A stretch of DNA of 14,160 bases from Syntrophaceae bacterium UBA4059. GTDB lineage: Bacteria; Desulfobacterota; Syntrophia; Syntrophales; Smithellaceae. Both the position numbers and the translations under genes were made by a program. Location of the stretch: NCBI GenBank assembly GCA_002382045.1, contig DFZJ01000091.1, forward strand, positions 41,179 to 55,338, in the 5' to 3' direction. Under the pieces are notes generated by a model. The model was given only the letters and a program-made list of their open reading frames with translations, had not been told where the DNA came from and searched no databases. Below, piece by piece: positions 6,043-13,771 of this stretch; positions within the stretch are counted from its first letter, which is position 1, and every line of letters begins with the position of its first letter.

Positions 6043-9000
6043 TTACTCCGTTGCCTTGCCTTCCACGATAGCAATTTCTTCCGGGGTGAGGTCGTAGAGT
6101 TCATAGACCAGCTGGTCAATTTCTTTTTCGTATTGTTTTACTTTAGCCTGTTTAGTTTGATTTTGGAGGTAGTCTTCTGATTGAGTTAACGTTAGACAAC
6201 AGTCTACAACTTTTTTTATCTTACCTTCTTCTTTTCCATTAAGTTTGATTGGAAAGTCAAATATGTGCTTCTTCTTAATTTGAGGCAATACTCTTCCCAT
6301 CTCATTATTGATACTTCTATAAAGAAAAAGAAAAAGTTTTGAATTCAGAATTCCCAAAAGAGTTTTATATGAAATTTTCTTTTCAAATTGTTTTATAATA
6401 AATGTGCTAGCTAAGGTAAAGAAACGTTCGTTGTCGTAAGCACCTATTATACGGTCACTAGTTTGTCTGATAATTATCTTTTCAGATGTATTAAAAATAT
6501 CTTCTCTTGTATTACTATGTAATTGGCTCGGTTCATAATAAACATATTTTCCACCCCAGTTTTTAAAATATTTATTAATATCTGAACCTGTAATGATTTT
6601 TTTCCATTTATTTGACGCTTTAGTTCTATTTACATATTTTTTGTCATCGCCAGTTTGTATTCCATTATATATTTCAGCTAAGATTCCAAGTCGCACAACA
6701 TGATCTTGTTTTGTGAGTTTTTCAAAAAGATCAAAGAATACTGTATCAGCATAAATATTTAAGTAGTATGTTGGAGGCTTATTAAATAATTCTTGCTCCA
6801 TAAATTTTGTTTTATAGTTGGCTTCTTGAAAACATTTCAAATTATTTATATCAAATTCAACCAATATTTTATGTTGCTCCGAAATTGCAGAACGACTAAA
6901 AGTGATTATTGCGGTCGGCACAACTGCATCAAAAACCATCCCTTTAAATTCAATAATATTAATAATTTTGTGTTTTAATAAATACACCCTAATTTTTTTC
7001 GATAGAGGTTTTAATAAATAGGAACTAGGTGTTATTAATGATATCAATCCTTGATGCCTTGAAATTTTGGCAGACTTTTCAATGAAAAATACATAATAAT
7101 CATATTTATCTTCTGCTGATTCATAATTATTCTTTAAATATGATTTTATACTAGATGAAATACCTTGACTTCTCGAAGTTTCATATGGTGGATTACCAAT
7201 CACTACATCGAACCCACATTTTTCATGGAAAACCTCGGAAAAGGTTGAGCGAAAATCAAAGTTAACTTCGTAACCGAATGTTTTTTGTGAATTTTTATAC
7301 CTATAATTTATTCTACTGTCGATTTGTTTTTTTAGTTCATTCTTTTTCGTAGGATTAGTTTCACTGATAAATTGCTGTTTAAAAGATTCAATTTCTTCTG
7401 TTACAGGTGAATCCCATCCTTCGGGAAAACCTATCAGTGAATTACCACAGACAATTTTATAATCCAGGTTGGGCAACGGCTTAATTTGCTTTATGTCGTC
7501 TTCATCTACAACCAACGAAAGCCAGAGCCGCAATTTGGCAATTTCCACCGCACCGGAATCAATATCAACACCGTAAAGTGAATTCTCAATACACTCACGC
7601 TTAAAACGATAAGGAGACCGATCATTATCTTTGATAAAGTTGCTCAGGACATTTCTTGTTCGGACAATTTCATTCATCATGCCTACAGGAAAAGCACCGC
7701 TGCCGATGGCCGGATCGCAAACTTTTATTGCGGACAGCCTCTCATCTATCTTTTGTGCATTGCTGCGAATGGTATCGGATAAAAACGATTTTGCTTTTGT
7801 TGTTTTTTGTTTTCCGGCACTAATGTTTGCTTCTTTGGCAACGGCTATTGCTTCAGTTTCTGTTATCCGTTCACCATAATGAATTAATGTTTCGATATCC
7901 TCTTTGGGTATAGCCGGTTTTTCTTTGTGCTCAATGGTCAAATCAAGCTGGCCGCGTTTCCCCATGTTACCCAACAGGTCTGTTTGCTTAATGCCGGGTT
8001 TTTCATAAGTTGTCATGCCCCCGTTGAACTCGGTATGCAAATAATTGATAAGGCTTTGCTGGCACATGTAATGAACGATTTCTCGCGGGGTATAGTAGAC
8101 ACCGAACTGTTTATTGAATTTGCTTTCTTCACCTTTTTTGCCGCTTTTCAGCGCTTTTTGATATTCGGCAAAATTATCGGGACGGATGGCGTTGAATTTT
8201 TCATAGGCTTTCCCCAAAAGCTCCGGATCGATGGCGACTTCTTTTTCCAGCGGTTCGTCTTCCTTCACGGTGAAATTATACCGGTCGAAAATATCCAAAA
8301 TGCCGCTGCCCGTATCGCCTTTTGCTGTTTTTTGTTGATTGGAAAATAATTCGTTGGGAATGAGAATATCCGTATGAACCCAATCATAGTTATTCATGGG
8401 GTCGAAAAGGCCGCCGTTCAAGAAGGGGATTTTACAGTTGAAGCGGCTGTAATAATGATCGTCGTGGCTGCGGTCGATACGCAACGCATCATAAAACAGC
8501 GGTTCCAGTATATCATTGAAAAAATTCTTGTAACTTCCATGTTTTTCTTCAAAGAGTTCTCGCAAGAATTGTTTGGAACCGGTGCCCCAATCTGCATCGC
8601 GCCCTACACCAAACCAGCCTTTCTTTTGCAAAAAGTAGAGAAAGACGATCTGCCCCAGCAGTTTCTTAGAAAAATCAACTGTATTGACGCCGCATTGTGC
8701 GAAATTGTTTTTAATTTTTACATCAGTGTTAACGACATGATCCAGCGCTTCTTTTACGCGGATAAACAAGTCACGGTATTCAGTGAAAAACTCTTTCGTA
8801 ACGGTTTCAATATTAAATGCTTCTTCCAGTTCGGCAAGTGTAGGATTATGTGCGTCATCTAATATAAGCGGAGAGAGACGGCTCCGGGCTGTATGGCTGT
8901 TTTCATTTGCGCCAACAAGAAAAGACCAGCGGCGGGCGGGTGTGAAGTCGTCTTTGACTTTTCCCTTTTCATCAATTTTATAATCCATTTTAACCAGCGA

Positions 9001-9366
9001 AAAGCGCCAGTCGGTAAGATCGGGAGAGACAAAAGCAACCAACCCGGCATCTTTTTGTCCACGCTCTTTGAGATAATGCGCGATAAAATTGCGCTGACTG
9101 GTGCGTGCCCTCTCCAATGTTGTTTCACTTTGCAGGTAAACAATGAGAATATCGATTTTTAAATCATTCGGGTCGGTGTAGGTGGCAAGGCGTTCATAAG
9201 TTTTGACATATTTTTTGTATGCTTCCGGCACGTAGCCGCGGGCATGGAAGGCTTTGGATTCATCGATTTCATTAAACAGTTCTTTGGTCAGTTTTATAAA
9301 AGCTGATTTGTCAAAGGGGGCACCCAATATTTCTTGAACGATTCTTTGCGCCTGTTGTTTGTCCAC
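6043..9366 (-). CDS. Eco57I-like adenine-N6 DNA methyltransferase (large R-M type protein)
   Basis: The 1107-residue product is a class I SAM-dependent DNA methyltransferase of the Eco57I type. Residues 1-420 are a largely helical N-terminal region (segment KIDILIVYLQSETTLERARTSQ at 70-91, split here as 70-88 and RTS 88-90; LGQIVFLYFLQKKGW at 237-251). FGVYYTPREIVHYM is at 421-434. Motif I, DPAIGSGAF, is at 551-559, YGVDIDSGAVEIAKLRL at 598-614, and the catalytic NPPY is at 725-728. A target-recognition domain at about 890-1040 contains YNGIQTGDDKKYV. I see no nuclease motif I can defend, so it may be methyltransferase only. The start is a GTG within TAGTG, overlapping the helicase stop by one base, with GAGGA just upstream. 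The 3' third is strikingly AT-rich. It fits restriction-modification or BREX/DISARM-like defence; the exact class is uncertain. Confidence 0.88.
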   Translation of the reverse strand: MDKQQAQRIVQEILGAPFDKSAFIKLTKELFNEIDESKAFHARGYVPEAYKKYVKTYERLATYTDPNDLKIDILIVYLQSETTLERARTSQRNFIAHYLKERGQKDAGLVAFVSPDLTDWRFSLVKMDYKIDEKGKVKDDFTPARRWSFLVGANENSHTARSRLSPLILDDAHNPTLAELEEAFNIETVTKEFFTEYRDLFIRVKEALDHVVNTDVKIKNNFAQCGVNTVDFSKKLLGQIVFLYFLQKKGWFGVGRDADWGTGSKQFLRELFEEKHGSYKNFFNDILEPLFYDALRIDRSHDDHYYSRFNCKIPFLNGGLFDPMNNYDWVHTDILIPNELFSNQQKTAKGDTGSGILDIFDRYNFTVKEDEPLEKEVAIDPELLGKAYEKFNAIRPDNFAEYQKALKSGKKGEESKFNKQFGVYYTPREIVHYMCQQSLINYLHTEFNGGMTTYEKPGIKQTDLLGNMGKRGQLDLTIEHKEKPAIPKEDIETLIHYGERITETEAIAVAKEANISAGKQKTTKAKSFLSDTIRSNAQKIDERLSAIKVCDPAIGSGAFPVGMMNEIVRTRNVLSNFIKDNDRSPYRFKRECIENSLYGVDIDSGAVEIAKLRLWLSLVVDEDDIKQIKPLPNLDYKIVCGNSLIGFPEGWDSPVTEEIESFKQQFISETNPTKKNELKKQIDSRINYRYKNSQKTFGYEVNFDFRSTFSEVFHEKCGFDVVIGNPPYETSRSQGISSSIKSYLKNNYESAEDKYDYYVFFIEKSAKISRHQGLISLITPSSYLLKPLSKKIRVYLLKHKIINIIEFKGMVFDAVVPTAIITFSRSAISEQHKILVEFDINNLKCFQEANYKTKFMEQELFNKPPTYYLNIYADTVFFDLFEKLTKQDHVVRLGILAEIYNGIQTGDDKKYVNRTKASNKWKKIITGSDINKYFKNWGGKYVYYEPSQLHSNTREDIFNTSEKIIIRQTSDRIIGAYDNERFFTLASTFIIKQFEKKISYKTLLGILNSKLFLFLYRSINNEMGRVLPQIKKKHIFDFPIKLNGKEEGKIKKVVDCCLTLTQSEDYLQNQTKQAKVKQYEKEIDQLVYELYDLTPEEIAIVEGKATE

Positions 9367-12300
9367 TATTCCTCACCCGTAGTTAAATACATAGATAAAA
9401 TAACTTCCCGTTTTCCGGACACCTGCGGATTTTGCTCCGCGTAATGCGCTTCCAGCAGCCGCTCCGGTATGTGCATTTGGAGGATGGCCAGTACTTTAAA
9501 GGGATTGCCCAGTTCAGTTTTTAATTTATTTAGAGCGGCCAGCGTTTCTTTTGTCGTCTGCTTGGGCAGTCCACCTTCCTCAAGCTGGCTATATACTTTT
9601 TTGATATATAATTCCTGATCATCGGTAAATTGCTTAGTGTTTTTCAGTGTTGCTTTTAAAATTCTGTAAACTTGTATTGCACTGTCACTGCCTCGCCTGC
9701 TTTGCTTTTCCAATATTTCTTCAGTTGTGGCGTAAATAAAGGCTTCTTTGTTTTTATCCAGCAGATCATAGAACACTTCCGGTAATTTCTGTTTTTTTTC
9801 ATCTATGGCGCTTTCGATAATACTTGCGGCGGTCAGAAAATCCAATTCCTGCGCTTCTCCTTTATTGGTAGCGGCAAAGAATTTCTGGAGTTTACCCCGT
9901 CGGAAGTATGTAATTAGTGCTTCTTTATGTTCCTGATTGTTTTTTGCCGTGCGGGCTTTCTTCGGTAAGCGTTTTATCTGCTCAAACAAGTCCGGCTCTT
10001 TGTCGCGCAGTTCTTTAATCACTTGCAGATATTTTAGTTCGCTTTGTTCGTTGTCATCCTCGCCGGTAAGAGTTTTTTTCGATACTAGCCGGTTAAATAA
10101 TTCATGCGACCCCACTGGCTCACCTTCGGTTAAAAGCGCCGCATCGCCGCCCAGCAAGGTTAAAAAAGCATTGATTTTTGCTTCCGCCGATTCTCGAAGT
10201 TTTATTTCGTCATTCCCCTGTTGGGAAGGAAAGAAATTAAAAGTGTAAATCTTGTCAAATTTCGTATCAAGGCGGTTAATTCGTCCGACTCTTTGCATCA
10301 TCCTTGTCGGATTCCAGGGAAGGTCATAATTGATAACGACGTTAGAGCGGTGCAGATTGACGCCTTCGGAAAGCACTTCCGTGGAAACCAATATGCGGTA
10401 ATCATTTTCGGGATGGCGTGCTTTATCATCGAAGTTTTTAATAACAACATCGCGGATAGCCTCGCCTGACCCACCTGTATAGCAAAGAGAAGAATCAGGA
10501 ATTGTCTCATTGATATTTTTTGCCAGATATTCGGCTGTTTCTTTGGATTCGGTAAAAATAATGAGTTTATTCTCTTTAAGAATCTTATTTCGTCCAAGCT
10601 CCTGCAAAAATTTGTTAAGTTTCGGGTCTCTGTTTACTTTCTGCCACAATATTTTTATCTGACGCAATATTTCGAGGTCTCTTTTCAAGTCGGTAGGGAA
10701 ACTCTTTTCCTCATCAGCACGGAATTCAGCGCTGCTGTATTTTACCGCCTTTTCTTGATCAACGAGTTTTTGAATTGCCGCATCATCGTCATTTTCCAGC
10801 AGTTCAAATATTTTGTTGGTGTGCTTTTTACTGACGTAAACATTGCCTTTTTTAAATTCCCGGATAAACATTTCATAAGAATAAATGAACCTGTCCACTG
10901 AGTTTTTAAAAGCAAAGAAACTGCTCTCCAACCTTTTGACCAGCAAAATCTTCATGAATTTGCCCATGTTCTTCTGGGCTTGTTCTTCCAACTGGTCAAC
11001 TTTGCCGGTGTAATACAACATCGGCATATAACGAGCGTATTTGAATTTCTTGGAAATCAGCTCAATGGTTTTATTGAAGACTTCATCTTCTACTTCGTTT
11101 AATTCATAAAAGAGAGGTTCCGGATTTTCCACATCAGGGAATTTCAGGTTTTGTTTCTTTAAGTCAGCACCAAAATAGTTGGCGATTTCTGTCCGGGTGC
11201 GACGGACCATTAAATACTTGAGAACTTTTTCCCGAATCTCCAGGGCATTTTCTTTTACTGTGCGAATATATTCGGCATGATCACGCTGACGGTCTAAATT
11301 CTTTAGTTTCTTGTCGAGCTTACTGAAAAAAGATTCCAGATCAGGCAAATTCGGAATGGTGCTTTTCTTTGTTTTTTGAAAAAGCTTAATCTGGCTTAAA
11401 ATGTCTTTGGGTGAATTATTATAGGGCGTTGCCGTGACAAGAATAATCCTTTTTCCCCGGCATATTTCCGCCAGCTTTTCATACGTGATGTTTGATTCCG
11501 TGCGGAAACGGTGGGCTTCATCAATGATGATGTTCTGGTATTTTTCCGTGCCTCTATCCAGAATATCATCCAGCTTGCCGATGGATTCAAAATCGGCATG
11601 GATGCGAAAATCAGAAAAAGCGTTTCTCCACGATCCGGGGTTATCTCTTTCCAAAAGCATCGGTGGCGCAATAACCAGAGTGCGGCCATCTATCTGCCCG
11701 GCCAGCAATGTGGCAATATAAGTCTTACCGAGTCCCACCACGTCTGAAACAAAAACTCCGCCGTATTCTTCCAGTATTTTTTTGGCGTTTAGTACCGCCT
11801 GTTCCTGATATTCCAGCTTCATGAACTGCTCAGGCAAATATTTGGCAAACATTTCATCAGACTGGCTTAACTCGTCTTTAAAGTATTCATAAAGAAGCTT
11901 TAAATACAGCTGGTAAGGTGTTACGTTTTGTTTGAGCCAGGTTTTATCTTCAATCGTCTGAATGTATTTCTCGCTGACATCGACGGAATCCTTCCAGAGT
12001 TCTTCAAATTTCTTTCTGGCAAATTCATGGTCGGCGCTGTTTTTCAGCTCGACGTTGAACTCCAGATTATCAACCAATCCGGCCTGTGTTAAGTTGCTGG
12101 ACCCTGTAATAACGCGGCCAACGTCTCTGTCATCATCGTTAAAGCTCATAATATAGAGTTTGGCGTGAATATTTTGCGAAGGATAGGCCCTGATTTCCAG
12201 TTTTTTGCTGCGAATCCATTCAATAAATTTAACAACACCTGACTCAACTGGACGACTATCCGCAGATTCTTCCATTTCTTTTTCAACCATGCCTTCAATT

Positions 12301-12572
12301 TCTTTTTTCGTTTCTGCATGGGAAAATTGCAGGGATTGCTGTTCTTGCCCGGCAGTATTTAGCAGATCATGCGTTTGCTTGTCTGTGCTGATGCCTATGA
12401 GAATTCTGATTTTTTGCGTATTTTCCAGCGCTGTATATATTGCATGAAAACCACTGGTGTAAAAATAACCTACCAGACAATCGAACAGCTTTGAATCTCT
12501 AATCAATACCTCAAAGCGTTCCTTAAGATGTTTACCTTTTTCGTTGGTGATAAATGTAAGGTCTGTGGTCAT
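9366..12572 (-). CDS. PLD-type nuclease domain fused to SNF2-family helicase
   Basis: The 1068-residue product joins two activities. The N-terminal 200 residues form a phospholipase-D-like nuclease domain with one HKD motif: IHAKLYIMSF at about 135-144 (His and Lys), then GSSNLTQAGL at about 157-166; single-HKD enzymes normally act as dimers. The helicase follows: SDVVGLGKT (Walker A, about 276-284), IIIDEAHRF (DEAH box, about 348-356), TATPYNN (about 380-386), then lobe 2 with STEVLSEGVNL (about 730-740) and QRVGRINRLD (about 760-769). The last 250 residues are unassigned. I chose the ATG at 12572, not the TTG next to it; AAAGG stands 7 bases upstream. It is first in the operon and overlaps the methyltransferase start. 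The likely role is ATP-driven DNA translocation and cleavage of unmodified DNA, inferred from domains and partner genes. Confidence 0.88.
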   Translation of the reverse strand: MTTDLTFITNEKGKHLKERFEVLIRDSKLFDCLVGYFYTSGFHAIYTALENTQKIRILIGISTDKQTHDLLNTAGQEQQSLQFSHAETKKEIEGMVEKEMEESADSRPVESGVVKFIEWIRSKKLEIRAYPSQNIHAKLYIMSFNDDDRDVGRVITGSSNLTQAGLVDNLEFNVELKNSADHEFARKKFEELWKDSVDVSEKYIQTIEDKTWLKQNVTPYQLYLKLLYEYFKDELSQSDEMFAKYLPEQFMKLEYQEQAVLNAKKILEEYGGVFVSDVVGLGKTYIATLLAGQIDGRTLVIAPPMLLERDNPGSWRNAFSDFRIHADFESIGKLDDILDRGTEKYQNIIIDEAHRFRTESNITYEKLAEICRGKRIILVTATPYNNSPKDILSQIKLFQKTKKSTIPNLPDLESFFSKLDKKLKNLDRQRDHAEYIRTVKENALEIREKVLKYLMVRRTRTEIANYFGADLKKQNLKFPDVENPEPLFYELNEVEDEVFNKTIELISKKFKYARYMPMLYYTGKVDQLEEQAQKNMGKFMKILLVKRLESSFFAFKNSVDRFIYSYEMFIREFKKGNVYVSKKHTNKIFELLENDDDAAIQKLVDQEKAVKYSSAEFRADEEKSFPTDLKRDLEILRQIKILWQKVNRDPKLNKFLQELGRNKILKENKLIIFTESKETAEYLAKNINETIPDSSLCYTGGSGEAIRDVVIKNFDDKARHPENDYRILVSTEVLSEGVNLHRSNVVINYDLPWNPTRMMQRVGRINRLDTKFDKIYTFNFFPSQQGNDEIKLRESAEAKINAFLTLLGGDAALLTEGEPVGSHELFNRLVSKKTLTGEDDNEQSELKYLQVIKELRDKEPDLFEQIKRLPKKARTAKNNQEHKEALITYFRRGKLQKFFAATNKGEAQELDFLTAASIIESAIDEKKQKLPEVFYDLLDKNKEAFIYATTEEILEKQSRRGSDSAIQVYRILKATLKNTKQFTDDQELYIKKVYSQLEEGGLPKQTTKETLAALNKLKTELGNPFKVLAILQMHIPERLLEAHYAEQNPQVSGKREVILSMYLTTGEE

Positions 12573-12633
12573 CAAATACCTTTCGTCTATCTTGCTTCTT
12601 CAATACGGCAATAATGGATAGATTTCGTTTTGC

Positions 12634-12662
12634 AGATTAAAGTATCAGGGTTTTAAAATCAA
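12634..12662 (-). promoter_or_regulatory. Candidate proximal promoter of the defence operon
   Basis: On the minus strand TTGATT (12657-12662) and TAATCT (12634-12639) are separated by 17 bp, with the helicase ATG about 60 bases downstream. Both boxes are imperfect and the region is AT-rich, so chance matches are likely. A second, better candidate lies further upstream at 12980-13009. Confidence 0.3.
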
Positions 12663-12722
12663 TGATAAAAAACAATATTTAATAAAGAATACCATTATTT
12701 GAATATTGGCAAAGAATTGTTT

Positions 12723-12806
12723 TTATACACGTTCTACATACAAACATACCCCGACAACCTTTTTTCTGACATGATCAAGGTTCATAAACCAGTTCTCTTT
12801 AGACAT
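12723..12806 (-). CDS. Possible 27-codon leader ORF
   Basis: A small frame starts at the ATG at 12806 and ends at TAA, encoding 27 residues that begin MSKENWFMNLDHVRKKVVGV. It is notable for a good ribosome binding site (AGGGTGGG, spaced properly from the ATG). It lies between the 132-bp palindrome and the helicase gene, in the same direction. I do not recognise the peptide. It could be a leader peptide, a remnant of a lost gene, or chance. Codon content is too short to judge. Confidence 0.25.
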   Translation of the reverse strand: MSKENWFMNLDHVRKKVVGVCLYVERV

Positions 12807-12827
12807 TTATCCCACCCTGCTTAAGGT

Positions 12828-12959
12828 GATTAATCTGTAATAGCTGTTTTCAATTTCTGTGATTTTTTAAAGCCGAATAAGTGTGCCGCTTATTCGCTGC
12901 GCTCATTGGCAACACACCTATTCAGCAAAATCACAGAAATCAGCCATTACACATTAATG
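12828..12959. repeat. 132-bp imperfect palindrome (MITE-like or large hairpin)
   Basis: The two arms match over almost their whole length. ATTAAT borders both ends (12829-12834 and 12953-12958). TGTAATAGCTG (12836-12846) pairs with CAGCCATTACA (12941-12951) with one mismatch, ATTTCTGTGATTTT (12853-12866) pairs perfectly with 12927-12940, and GAATAAGTGTG (12875-12885) pairs with 12913-12923 with one mismatch. Small unpaired insertions occur in the left arm only. A nested 7-bp hairpin GAATAAG/CTTATTC sits at 12875-12895. No transposase is encoded inside. A miniature inverted-repeat element is the simplest reading; a structured leader RNA or a bidirectional terminator is the alternative. Confidence 0.8.
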
Positions 12960-12979
12960 CCGTTTTTCCCGCCCAGATT

Positions 12980-13009
12980 AATATATACTTACCGCAGGTA
13001 GGGAGTCAA
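12980..13009 (-). promoter_or_regulatory. Candidate distal promoter of the defence operon with dyad operator
   Basis: On the minus strand TTGACT (13004-13009) is followed after 18 bp by TATATT (12980-12985), each five of six matches to consensus. The spacer contains the perfect dyad TACC-gca-GGTA (12990-13000), which could be an operator, since a dyad between -35 and -10 is typical of MerR-type control. A second TTGACG lies just upstream (13011-13016). A transcript from here would include the palindrome and the 27-codon ORF before reaching the helicase, a leader of about 400 bases. Confidence 0.4.
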
Positions 13010-13083
13010 GCGTCAAGCGGGACGCCCTTAAGAAATTAAGTTACAGCCTCCCAGGCATGTCGTTTCTATTGCGGAAAAATGGA

Positions 13084-13110
13084 TTGACAATATATAATTC
13101 ATCATATAAT
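13084..13110 (+). promoter_or_regulatory. Promoter of the toxin-antitoxin pair
   Basis: A perfect -35 TTGACA (13084-13089) and a perfect -10 TATAAT (13105-13110) are separated by 15 bp, shorter than the optimum of 17. The -10 overlaps the first of three tandem 12-bp repeats, so a protein bound there would block RNA polymerase. Confidence 0.6.
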
Positions 13111-13141
13111 AATATACATAATAATATACATAATAATATAG
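13106..13141 (+). repeat. Three tandem 12-bp repeats at the toxin-antitoxin promoter
   Basis: Three consecutive copies of ATAATAATATAC occupy 13106-13117, 13118-13129 and 13130-13141, the last ending in G instead of C. They run from the -10 box to the ribosome binding site of the antitoxin gene. Their position suggests operator sites for the antitoxin or toxin-antitoxin complex, which commonly autoregulate such operons; this is inference. Slippage between copies could also change promoter-to-gene spacing. Confidence 0.85.
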
Positions 13142-13155
13142 AGAGGTGGCGTATT

Positions 13156-13422
13156 ATGTTACTCGATACTGATAGGATGATTCCTATTACTAAATTGCAA
13201 AAAGAGTTGCCCAAGCGGATAAGAGATATCTCGGCAGGCGGTAGTCCTTTGTATGTCCTTAAAAACAACGAGATGGAAGCTGTTATGCTGGCGCCTGCCG
13301 AATATGAATATCTGATGAATTTATCCGAACTGATCGAACAGTATGAAATTAATGATGCCATTATAAAAAGGATGAAGAACTATAAACGTTCTAAAAATAC
13401 TAAATGGCAGGATTTGAAATAG
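13156..13422 (+). CDS. Phd/YefM-family antitoxin
   Basis: The 88-residue product has the Phd/YefM architecture. The N-terminal DNA-binding part is MIPITKLQKELPKRIRDI (residues 8-25), the central strand reads PLYVLKNNEMEAVMLAPAEYEYL (31-53; core VMLAPAEYE), and the charged C-terminal tail would wrap the toxin. The start at 13156 has AGAGGTGG upstream at good spacing; a longer in-frame extension from 13057 crosses the promoter and repeats and is rejected. It should bind its own promoter and neutralise the RelE-like protein encoded 2 bp downstream. The longer strings quoted are limited to motif cores; no residue typical of the fold is missing. Confidence 0.9.
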   Translation: MLLDTDRMIPITKLQKELPKRIRDISAGGSPLYVLKNNEMEAVMLAPAEYEYLMNLSELIEQYEINDAIIKRMKNYKRSKNTKWQDLK

Positions 13423-13424
13423 AG

Positions 13425-13739
13425 ATGACCTATTCAATCGAATTCATCCCCGATGCTGCCGCAGATTATAAATCTCTCGACGGCAGCGTTAAAAAGAAAG
13501 TAAATAAAAAGCTCGAAGAATTATCAAAAAACCCATTTCTTGGAGAATATTTAGGTAATAAATTCAATATTGATCTGACCGGCTTTTATAAATTGTATGT
13601 TGATAACAAAAAAATACGAATCGTCTATCGTCTGATTGGAGAAGACATAGAGATTATCGAAGTGTTGGGAATCGGTAAAAGAGACAAAGAAGATATCTAC
13701 CGGTTAATCGGTCATCGATTAAAGAAGAAACAATATTAG
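13425..13739 (+). CDS. RelE/StbE-family toxin
   Basis: The 104-residue basic protein starts MTYSIEFIPDAAADYKSLDG and contains the RelE-fold signature: KKKVNKKLEELSKNPF (helix, 23-38), GFYKLYVDNKKIRIVYRL (53-70) and VLGIGKRDKEDIYRL (80-94). Family members are ribosome-dependent mRNA interferases; the related ParE group poisons gyrase, but the YKLYVDNKKIRIVYR core and the Phd/YefM partner favour RelE/StbE. The ATG at 13425 is 2 bp after the antitoxin stop, so translation is probably coupled. An in-frame ATG at 13404 overlaps the antitoxin gene, lacks a ribosome binding site and gives an atypical N-terminus. Confidence 0.88.
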   Translation: MTYSIEFIPDAAADYKSLDGSVKKKVNKKLEELSKNPFLGEYLGNKFNIDLTGFYKLYVDNKKIRIVYRLIGEDIEIIEVLGIGKRDKEDIYRLIGHRLKKKQY

Positions 13740-13771
13740 TGAGACCGATGGGGACTTTAATCTCCTATGTT

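Noticed and set aside
4019..13015. ACGCTTGACTC shared in opposite orientation near both ends of the island (4019-4029 and 13005-13015)
   Set aside because: An 11-base match is expected many times by chance in 14 kb, and both copies are promoter-like sequence.
13041..13361. 106-codon minus-strand frame opposite the antitoxin gene
   Set aside because: It is the shadow of a well-supported Phd/YefM gene, has no family resemblance, and reads through the repeat and promoter region.
13751..13760. AAGTCCCC on the minus strand, also present in the T arm of tRNA-Glu, as a possible att remnant
   Set aside because: Only eight bases match, in inverted orientation; this is expected by chance in a window of this size.
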